A stretch of 12,886 nucleotides of DNA from contig JBKPCD010000112.1 of the NCBI GenBank assembly GCA_046727175.1, positions 1 to 12,886 of the forward strand, given 5' to 3'. Numbering within the stretch: the stretch's first letter is position 1; each line of letters starts with the position of its first letter. This document shows, piece after piece, positions 1 to 7,660 of the stretch. A model generated the notes under the pieces. That model was not told the DNA's origin, ran no database searches, and saw only the letters and a program-made list of their open reading frames with translations. Origin of the DNA: JBKPCD01 sp046727175. GTDB lineage: Bacteria > Acidobacteriota > Vicinamibacteria > Vicinamibacterales > 2-12-FULL-66-21. A program made the translations under genes and the position numbers.

Positions 1-171
1 GGGTCAGACAAGGGTCAGACCACCCTGTAGACGTCTCCGTACATCCCGCTCCAGTTTCGGGCCGAAAAGGTTCACCATGGTTGGAAGGAGGTCTGACCCC
101 GGTTTGACCCTTGTTTGACCCTAGTCTGACCCTAGTCTGACCCCAGTCTGACCCTCGTCGTGGTTTGACCC
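1..171. repeat. 11-bp-phased GTCTGACCC array in inverted arrangement
   Basis: On the + strand the word GTCTGACCC or GTTTGACCC starts at 91, 102, 113, 124, 135 and 146, exactly 11 bases apart, with one more copy at 163. The reverse-complement word GGGTCAGAC starts at 1 and 12, again 11 apart. The two arms therefore face each other across a core of about 70 bases (21-90), and the left arm may continue beyond the window. On the minus strand the core can encode a short peptide (78 down to 4, ATG to TGA, 24 codons) that I do not recognise. Similar GGTCTGACCCC words occur between genes in Acidobacteriota, sometimes near REP-associated transposases (recalled, not checked). It lies 5' of the permease gene. 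Words and spacing are seen directly; any role is unknown. Confidence 0.85.
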
Positions 172-230
172 CCAACCGGCGGCACCAACCGATCGCGGAC
201 CGAGCCCGTCTCACGGAAACTGGAGGGCAC

Positions 231-2698
231 ATGCACGACCTGCGCGACGCGTTCCGCGCTTTGAAAGCAACGCCGACGGTCTCGATCATTGCCGCGCTGT
301 CGCTGGCGCTCGGAATTGGCGCGAACACCGCGATCTTTTCGATTCTCGACAGCCTCATCCTCAGATCGCTGCCGGTCAAGGAACCGCAGCGACTCGCGCT
401 GTTCAGCTGTCGGAGACCGGCAACTCGTCCTGGACGAATCCGCTCTGGGAGCAAATCCGCGATCGGCCAGATCTCTTCGACGGCGCGTTTGCGTGGTCGG
501 CCACGCGATTGAATCTTGCGCAAGGAGGGCAGACCGAATTCGTCGACGGCGTGTGGGCGAGCGGACGATACTTCGATGTCCTCAGCGTCCCCGCGATCCT
601 GGGCCGTACGTTCACCGCCGCCGACGATCGCCGCGGTGGCGGACCAGATGGCCCGGTTGCGGTGATCGGCTACCACTTCTGGCAACGTCGATTCGGCGGC
701 GCCGCAGACGCAATCGGCCGATCGCTCACCGTTGAGCGGATCCCCTTTACGATTATTGGCGTCACACCGCCCGGTTTCTTCGGGACCGACGTCGGCCGTA
801 CGTTCGACGTCGCCATCCCGCTCGGCACCGAACCGCTCATTCGGGGTAAGGAGAGCTCGCTCGACCGTCGAGCGTCCTGGTGGCTGAACGTCATGGCGCG
901 TCTGAAACCTTCAGCATCGATCGAATCGGCGATCGTTGCCCTACGCGGTGTCCAGCCGCAGATCCGCGAGGCGACGTTGCCGCCGGAATATACCGAACAG
1001 AACAAGGTGAATTACCTGAAGGAGGCCCTCACGCTGACGCCAGCCGCCTCCGGCAGCTCGGGGCTGCGCGCTCGTTATCGCAGGCCCCTGACGACGATGA
1101 TGGTCGTCGTCGGCCTGGTGCTGCTGATCGCGTGCGCCAACATCGCCAACCTCCTGCTCGGGCGCGCGACGTCGCGACGGCATGAGCTGAGCGTGCGTGT
1201 AGCCCTCGGCGCCTCGCGCGGGCGCCTCGCACGGCAGTTGCTGTCCGAAAGCCTGATTCTCTCGGGCGTCGGCGCGCTCGCGGGCCTTGCGTTCGCGCAC
1301 TGGGGCAGCCGGCTCCTCGTGCGCCAGCTCTCGACGTCCACGAACAACGTGTTTCTCGATCTGTCGCTGGACTGGCGCGTGGTTGGTTTCACGGCAGCCG
1401 TCGCGATCGCGACTGCCATACTTTTTGGCACGGTGCCCGCGCTCCGCGCGACCCGCGTGCAACCGAACGATGCCCTCAAAGAGCAGGGTCGCAGCGTCGT
1501 CGGAGATGGCGGCATCGGGTTCGGCAGCACGCTTGTCATTGCGCAGGTCGCGCTCTCGCTCGTTCTCGTCGTCGCGGCCGGTCTTTTCATGCGCACGTTC
1601 TCGTCACTCGCAAACCTGAACCTGGGGTTCGATCGAAATCCCGTACTCGTCGCCAACGTGAACGCGCAGCGGTTGCAGCTCGACCCGCCGTCACGGCCCG
1701 AGCTGTTCGCGCGCATGCGGAACGCGGCCACCGGTGTGGCGGGAGTTCAGAGCGCCGCCGCATCCGCGGTGACCCCCGTGAGTGGCAGCAGCTGGCAGTT
1801 CGGCATCGACATGATAGACGGCAAGCCCATCCTCGAGCGCGAAGGCCACCTGTACGTGAATCTGATCAGCCCGGACTGGTTCAAGACGTTTGGGACGACA
1901 CTCCTCGCCGGGCGCGACTTCACCGAGAACGACACAGCGGCCTCGACCACTGTCACGATCGTCAACGAAACGTTCGCGATGAAGTTCACCGGCGGAGCCA
2001 ACCCGGTGGGGAAACATCTTCACGAACCGGGTCGCCCGATGCGACCGGCTGTCGACCGCGAGATCGTCGGTTACGTCAAGGATGCCGTCTACCGATCGCT
2101 GCGCGACCCGGTGCCGCCGACGATGTACATTCCCGTGTCGCAATACCCGGAGCCCCCATCGTCGATGGCGATCAGCGTCCGCAGTGCGGGAGGATCGCCC
2201 GCCATGCTGACGAAGAGCATCGCTGCGGCGCTCACGAGCGTCGACCCGAACGTCGCGATCACGTTCCGGCCGCTCGCCGATCAGGTCAACGCGTCCCTGA
2301 CGCAGGAGCGCATGCTCGCGATGCTGTCCGGCTTCTTTGGCGCGCTCGCCCTGCTGTTGGCGGGCCTCGGACTGTTCGGCGTGGCGTCGTACTCGGTGAG
2401 CCGCCGTCGCACGGAGATTGGCATTCGCATGGCCCTCGGCGCCGCGCCGAGCAGCGTCGTCCGAATGGTCCTGCGGCGGGTCGCGGTGCTCGTCGGCACG
2501 GGCGTGATCGTCGGAAGTGCAGCCAGCCTATGGGCATCGACCCTCGTCGCGACCCTGCTCTACGGCCTCAAGCCGCGTGACATCTCGACCCTGCTTGGAG
2601 CGCCCGCCGTTCTTGGCGCGATCGCCCTGCTGGCCGGCTGGATTCCGGCGCGTCGCGCGTCACGAATCGATCCGGCGAGCGTCTTGAGAGAAGGGTGA
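231..2698 (+). CDS. ADOP-family MacB/FtsX permease, frameshifted near base 400
   Basis: This is an inner-membrane permease of the Acidobacterial duplicated orphan permease family, related to MacB but with no ATPase beside it. ATG 231 follows GGAGGG at 222-227 and opens with MHDLRDAFRAL, then a membrane segment with LSLALGIGANTAIFS, the family signature. Counting through the frameshift, the protein is about 822 residues: periplasmic MacB_PCD domain (about 17-265), FtsX domain (about 285-405, with IACANIANLLLG), second periplasmic domain (about 425-650), and second FtsX domain (about 690-815, with SRRRTEIGIRMALGAAP), ending in DPASVLREG. The frame changes at 399-402: reading is normal to EPQRLAL, then the sequence ctgttcag needs one more g to continue as VQLSETGNSSWTNPLWEQ. 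As written, translation from 231 stops at 512 and the remaining frame is open from 509 to 2698. The rest looks well conserved, so a sequencing error or a very recent mutation is likely. Substrate unknown. Confidence 0.88.
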
Positions 2699-2856
2699 TA
2701 ATTGCAGACTGCAGATTGCAGAATGCTGATTGACGGATTGCCGATTGCGGATTGAGATTGTAGATTGCAATGGCAGATTGCTGAATTGTGGCAATCAATA
2801 GTCTGCAATCTACAATCCGTCAATTTGCAATCTGCAGTCCGCAATCTGCAATGGTC
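2699..2856. repeat. Inverted array of ATTGCAGATTGCA-type words
   Basis: This AT-richer stretch is built from variants of attgcag/attgcgg/attgtag on the left and their complements on the right. Three blocks pair perfectly and in nested order: 2707-2720 with 2826-2839 (14 bp), 2729-2740 with 2813-2824 (12 bp), and 2757-2769 with 2804-2816 (13 bp; its right side overlaps the second block). The whole could fold into a long interrupted hairpin. It begins directly after the stop of the upstream permease and ends where the decayed second permease resumes without a start codon. No coding role is seen; the short ORFs inside it are low-complexity translations of the repeat. Confidence 0.85.
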
Positions 2857-3981
2857 AGATTTCTCAAATCCTCCCGCTCATCTCGACGGTCGCAATCCTC
2901 TCTCTCGCGCTAGGGATTGGCGCGAACACGGCGATTTTCTCGCTGGTCAACAGCCTGCTGCACCGTCCGATCCCTGTGCGCGAGCCGGATCGGCTGGCGC
3001 GTCACGTTGTGGCGCACCTCGCGCGGTGTGCTGACCCACCCGATCTGGGATCAGATCCGCCAGCATCGGGATCTCTTCGACGGCGCTGCAGCATGGTCGA
3101 CGGAACGGTTCGATATTTCCGAACGCGGGCAGTCCGATCTCGTGGATGGGAATCTTCGTCAGCGGCGGGTTCTTCGAGATGCTGGCTGTAGCTCCGCTCA
3201 TCGGCCGATCGATCTCCGTTGCTGACGATCGTCCGACGCTACGGACGGCCCGGTCGCGATGATCAGTTACGGCCTGTGGCAGACGCGATTCGGCGGACGG
3301 ACCGACGTGATCGGCAGCACGTTGGTCGTCGCGCGGCATCCTGTCAGGATCGTCGGCGTCGTTCCCTCATCGTACGTGGAGGATTCCGTCTATCAGACGC
3401 TGCGCCAAGCGAGCGTGCCAACGGTGTACTTGCCAATCGCGCAGCGGCCGCAGCCGCCGCCGTCGGTCAACATCAGCGTGCGGGCGGCCCAGGGATCGCC
3501 CCGACCGCTGACGAGCGGCGTCGTGCGCGCGCTAGACGCGCGACTCACGCCGCGGCTGTTGTCGGAACAGGGCGAGAGCTCCGTCGTGCAGGAGCGACTC
3601 ATCGCGATCCTCTCGGGCGTCTTCGGCGGAGTGGCCTTGCTGCTCGCGGGTCTGGGGCTTTACGGAGTGACCTCGCGCGTGAGCCGTCGCCGTACCGAGA
3701 TCGGCGTCCGCATGGCGCTCGGCGCCGCACCCGGCAGCGTTGTCCGCATGATCCTGCGACGCGTCGGCGTGCAGATTGCTGCTGGCGTAGCCATCGGCAT
3801 CGCGGTCAGCCTCTGGGCGTCGCAATTCGTGGCAGCACTGCTCTACGGGCTCGCGCCGAACGATCCGACGACGCTTGCGATGGGTGCGGTGATCCTCGTC
3901 GCGATCGCCGCATTCGCGTGGGGGGTGCCGGCCCACCGAGCGGCGCGCCTGGATCCGGCGACCGTCCTTCGAGATAACTGA
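2857..3981 (+). pseudogene. Second ADOP-type permease, decayed and internally deleted
   Basis: This is a paralogue of the upstream permease in the same orientation. The N-terminal signature is readable (LSLALGIGANTAIFSLVNSL, from about 2898), but no in-frame start codon exists because the sequence runs straight into the repeat. The frame then changes three times: near 3000 (to LTHPIWDQIRQHRDLFDGAA), near 3150 (to IFVSGGFFEMLAVAPLIG) and near 3230 (to DGPVAMISYGLWQTRFGG). After VRIVGVVP at about 3345-3368 the protein jumps to SSYVEDSVYQTLRQASVPT. Compared with the upstream copy this skips about 1.3 kb, removing the first FtsX domain and most of the second periplasmic domain. The C-terminal FtsX domain is intact (SRRRTEIGVRMALGAAP) and ends in LDPATVLRDN at TGA 3979-3981. 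An ORF starting at ATG 3259 spans 240 residues but would be a fragment of a permease. Non-functional with high probability. Confidence 0.9.
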
Positions 3982-4007
3982 GGAGGCGGAGGGCACGGAC
4001 CAATCGA

Positions 4008-4212
4008 TCACCGCGGAGCCACGAAGCTCACGGAGAGCTCCGTATGGATTCGCACGCGCGCGCCCCACCGTACAGAAGCGTGGAGTTCCATCCAGACCTC
4101 CCCGCGACTCCCCTCCGCGATCCTGCGCTTTGAGATACCTGTTTCGATTCAGCTGCGATCTCGCTACGTTGAGCGAACGATTACCCCGGTGAACTCCGTG
4201 CCTCCGCGGTGA
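4008..4212. repeat. 24-bp imperfect inverted repeat (CACGGAG type) in convergent gap
   Basis: The segment 4008-4031, beginning tcaccgcggag, is the reverse complement of 4189-4212, ending cctccgcggtga, at 21 of 24 positions. The arms bound about 157 bases with no recognisable gene. The motif resembles the ACCGCGGAG/CACGGAG words found repeatedly between genes in Acidobacteriota and some other soil bacteria (recalled, not checked). It lies between the converging second permease remnant and the receptor gene. It could be a small non-autonomous element or a bidirectional terminator. The remainder of 3982-4247 shows nothing else I can support. Confidence 0.75.
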
Positions 4213-4247
4213 AAGGTTTGTCCGCGCTCTCCGCCTCCTCGGCGAAC

Positions 4248-7206
4248 TCAGAAGCTGAACCTGGCCTGCACTCGAATCACGCGCGCGTCCTGGTACCCGC
4301 TCGCCAGGCCAAATCGTGCGTCCTTGCGGAAGCTCTGCGCCGTCGCGACGGTCGCTGGATCGAATCCCCCGAAGAAGATCGCATCGGACAGATTGAACTG
4401 GTCGCGATAGGGAGTCGTCTGGAATGCGGTCACCGTCTTCTGATCGAAGACGTTGATCGCGTTCAGCCCGACGGTGACGCGGGTTCTGCCCGGCAGACGG
4501 AAATCCTGCTGGAGGAGCATGTCGAACTGCGAGAACGTCGGCGTTCGGCCGAGATCGCCGCGGCCGAACGGAAAGAAGTTGATGTTTTTCTGACTGGCGA
4601 CGTCGACCTCGGAATACCGCTCTCGACGAGCGAGTTCAGGCCGACGAGCGTGCCCCACGGCAGATCGTAGGTCGCCTGGAGCTTGAACTGGTGCGGCCGA
4701 TCCGTCCCGAGGCGGCCGAAGGTCGGGGTGCCGTGCGCGTCGTACGAGTAATACAACAGGTTGAACGCGCGTCCGGAGTTCGGCTGTAGACTACGGACCG
4801 CTTCGTCCGAGCTCGCAATGCCGGACCAGTTGCCCCGCGGGTAGCCGTAAAGATAGCTGACGTCGGCTGACCATCGATTCGCCAGGCGCTTCCGAAGACG
4901 TACCTCGATGGCGTCGTAGTCGCGCTTGGCTGGAGGCTGCGGGGGGTTGTTGCGACCGAGCGGATAGGTCCCCAGCTCGCTGCCGAAGCCAGGATTGTTC
5001 ACGCCGCAATCCTCCTCACCCGGTGGGTGTGAAGTCGCACACCGCTTCAATCGCGTAGTCGACCCACTTGTGCGCGTATCGGACACCGATTGACATCGTC
5101 CGATTCAATTCGTGGTCGAGTCCAAGCGTGAACTCCTGCGAGCGCGCCGGCTTCAGATCGGGATCGACGAGGTCGTGACTCGGGTTGTTCGCGACCGGCC
5201 TGAAGTCGAACGCCTGAATGAACGTGCCGGGGCAGCCGCTGCCCGGCGCACCGTCGCCGCACGAAATCGACGGCCAGTCGTACGTGTCGAGCGTGTAGTA
5301 GTAGTTGACCCAGTTGTCGCCACCGAACATCACGCGGCCGATCGTCAGCTTCATGAGGTCGTAGAACACACCCCAGCTGCCGTACACCTTCCAGCGGCTG
5401 TTGCCCTGTACGTCGTACGCGAAGCCCGCTCGTGGCGCGATCTTGTCCGAAAAATTGAAGTGCACGCCGGGATTGTCCACACGGTACGAGGGCACGTCTT
5501 CGTTCTCGGCGCGAATTCCGAGATTGAGCGTGAGCTTGCTGCTCAGCGTCCAGGCATCCTGGACGAACAGGCCGACGTTGTTCGAATGGATGTCTCCCTG
5601 CGTGTAGAAGCGGACCACGTCGTAATACCCGTAGGGGCCACGAACGCGACGGCCGTCGTTGGTCGCGTACGAAGAGTCCCAGAACAGCTGGACGGTCGCT
5701 GCCTGCTCTCCCGACAGCGTGTCGTCGCGAATGCGCTCGATTTGGAGCCCGCCCTTGAGCGTGTGCTGCCCGCGCCAGTGGCCGTACCGCGTGATGTCGG
5801 CGTTGAAGTTGAGGCGGTTCAGATTTCCGCGGACGAACTGACTGCTCGACGGGTTGTCGGCAAACTGATTGACGTTCTGCAGCGACGGTGGGATTTCGGG
5901 GAACTGGAAGTTCGAAGCCTGGAACAGATGGCGAACGGCCGTGCTGAACTGTCCGACATCGTGCTGCCCCGTTTTGAACCGCGTCATGGTGACGTTGACG
6001 TAGGTTCGGTTGTCCACGAGCCAATCCAGCACCCCCGAATACGAATCGTTCGAGCTGTCGCGACGAACGACGGACGGGAACAGCGCCCGGATTGCTCGTG
6101 CTGCGGCCGCCCGGGCCGCTGTTCGGCAGGGGGTAGCCACCCCGGTCCCGCTGATTCGAGACCGCAAAACGTCCCCGGAGGCTCCTCGAGATCTGACCGG
6201 TGACGTTGTAGTTGACGATGTTCGTGATTGGCTTCTGACTGAAGGTGCCGGTCGTGTTGTTGCTGAACGTAACCGTTCGCGTTCGCTTTGTCCAGCTCGG
6301 GTCGTACCCCACATAGAACCAGAGACGATCGCGCACGATGGGACCGCCCAGATCGGCGATCGGCTCGGGGCTGACGTAGTCGTCGAGCGGCGTCGTGACG
6401 TACTCGGCAATATTCTGATTGGACGGATTGAGGCGGAGTGTTTGCCGGACGTCTCCCTGCAGGCTGTCGCTCGTGAAGTAAATCCCGGTGCCGCCGTGGT
6501 AATCGTTGCCGCCGGACTTGGTGATTGCGCTAATCACGCCGCCGAGCGATGCGCGGTACTCGGCATTGTAGCCGCTCGCCTTCACCTGCACCTCCTTCAC
6601 GAAGTCCGGCGCGAGCGTCTTTCCGGAGGTCCCGTTGAGAAGGTTCGTCGTGTCGACGCCGTCGATCAGGAAGCGATTGTCGGCGCCGCTTGCGCCGTCG
6701 ATCTGGATGCCGCTGTTCCGCGCTTCGTTGGTGACGGCGGGGACGGACGTGAGCAGCCCGGCGAAATCGCGTCCCTTCGGAATGCGCTCGATGATCTCCG
6801 CCTGCACGTTTCCGCCGGCCGCGTTCTGCTTCACGTCGATCAGCGGCGATTCCGCTGTAACCTTCACGGTTTCGGAGATCGCTTCTACGATGAGAATCAG
6901 ATCGATCTTCAATACCTGACCGAGCTCGAGCCGTACATCGGAAGTCTTGGCCGGCTGGAAGCCTTGCAAAGTCGCGGTGACCTCGTAGCGGCCCGGCGGC
7001 AGCGCCGGAAATCGATACGTGCCTGTGGCATCAGTCATCGTCGACTGCACGCCCGCCATCGCCGGGCTGCGCGCGTCGACCGCCACACCCGGCATGACCG
7101 CGCCGGAACTGTCTCGAATCGTTCCTTCGATCGATGCGCGTTGTTCCTGTGCCGCGGCGCTTTCCGCGAGGGTCAGTGCTACAACGACGAGCAAGAGTCG
7201 CTTCAT
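4248..7206 (-). pseudogene. TonB-dependent receptor with CarboxypepD_reg domain, three frameshifts
   Basis: This is an Oar-like outer-membrane receptor of about 985 residues if the frames are joined. ATG 7206 follows GGGGGAG six bases upstream and encodes a signal peptide (MKRLLLVVVALTLAESAAAQ). An upstream TTG at 7221 is possible but less likely. Next come a CarboxypepD_reg domain (about 25-105; GTIRDSSGAVMPGVAV, YRFPALPPGRYEVTATLQGF), a plug domain (about 112-235; DNRFLIDGVDTTNLLNG, GGVISAITKSGGNDYHG) and a barrel (PIADLGGPIVRDRLWFYVGY) ending in QARFSF, with a terminal Phe as expected for outer-membrane insertion. The frame changes at about 6086-6088 and 5019-5021, each fitting one extra G in a GGG run of the coding strand, and at about 4596-4603, fitting one missing base. 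Sequence on both sides of each break is conserved, so either recent inactivation or read errors explain it. Ligand unknown. Confidence 0.85.
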
Positions 7207-7583
7207 GAGTTTCTCCCCCAAAAAGCTGGACGGACTGGTCGCCTGGCCGACGCTCGCGGACCGTCGAGCGAGCGAAAGCTGGCCCGAACAGAAACATTCC
7301 CAATGAAGGCTGAAACCGAATGCTGCGGAAAGAGAGGCAGCGAATCAAATCGGAAATACTGATGCACTCATAAAGACGTTCCGCTCGTAGAATCACTCGT
7401 CGAGGCGAGCGGGTTATCCGGGAGATCGCCTCCTCCCAACCCTGCGATCGACCAACCATCCCGCTCGTCCCGACTAAGATCGGTAGCCGCTCAGAACGTC
7501 CAGCCGGTCGCTCGGTAGTTCGGTGGCTCGGTAGCTCGCTTACGTGCCGGGTTCGGGGTTCGGGTTTCCTTGTTTTTCAGGTG
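7207..7583. other. Divergent intergenic region with degenerate tandem words
   Basis: This is the upstream region shared by the receptor (leftward) and the aminopeptidase (rightward). No gene is supported. It contains a run of tcggtagt/tcggtggc/tcggtagc units at 7505-7540 and a triple GGGTTC run at about 7547-7567. A weak 7-bp inverted repeat lies at 7402-7408/7426-7432. Promoters for both genes should be here, but I could not assign -35/-10 boxes with confidence in this GC-rich sequence. Confidence 0.6.
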
Positions 7584-7613
7584 ACGCTTGTGCGCGTTGG
7601 GGCGCAAAAGCGT
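7584..7613 (+). promoter_or_regulatory. Leader hairpin 1 (12-bp stem, 6-nt loop)
   Basis: Arms 7584-7595 and 7602-7613 pair at 11 of 12 positions around the loop gttggg. It is followed only three bases later by a second hairpin and lies 48 bases before the aminopeptidase start. There is no U-tract after it, so it is not a classical terminator. It could be a 5' leader structure if transcription starts upstream, but no transcription start is visible in the sequence. Confidence 0.55.
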
Positions 7614-7616
7614 ATG

Positions 7617-7642
7617 GCGCGTGGGGGTAGGGCCCCACGCGC
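7617..7642 (+). promoter_or_regulatory. Leader hairpin 2 (perfect 10-bp stem, 6-nt loop)
   Basis: Arms gcgcgtgggg (7617-7626) and ccccacgcgc (7633-7642) pair perfectly around gtaggg. The hairpin ends 18 bases before ATG 7661, just upstream of the purine-rich stretch gagaaaagaggg that would serve as ribosome binding site. A stem this GC-rich beside the binding site could influence translation or mRNA stability. That is inference from position; the pairing itself is seen. Confidence 0.6.
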
Positions 7643-7660
7643 ATTGAGAAAAGAGGGTTT

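Noticed and set aside
91..171. Possible CRISPR array
   Set aside because: The repeat word is 9 bases with 2-base gaps; there are no spacer-sized unique segments and no cas genes.
3259..3981. Functional short (240-residue) single-module permease
   Set aside because: The start lies inside the permease's first periplasmic domain, there is no convincing ribosome binding site, and the upstream part has three frame breaks. It reads as the tail of a pseudogene.
4209..4670. 153-codon + strand frame at the 3' end of the receptor
   Set aside because: It overlaps the conserved receptor C-terminus on the minus strand and begins in the intergenic inverted repeat; no domain recognised.
4590..6095. Programmed ribosomal frameshifting in the receptor
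   Set aside because: Three sites with differing shift directions and no clear slippery heptamer plus downstream structure; family members are normally read in one frame.
5112..7362. Long + strand open frames (363 and 450 codons) opposite the receptor gene
   Set aside because: The minus strand carries clear receptor homology across the same bases. The + strand translations are Arg/Val/Asp-rich with no recognisable domain, which is typical antisense shadow in GC-rich genes.
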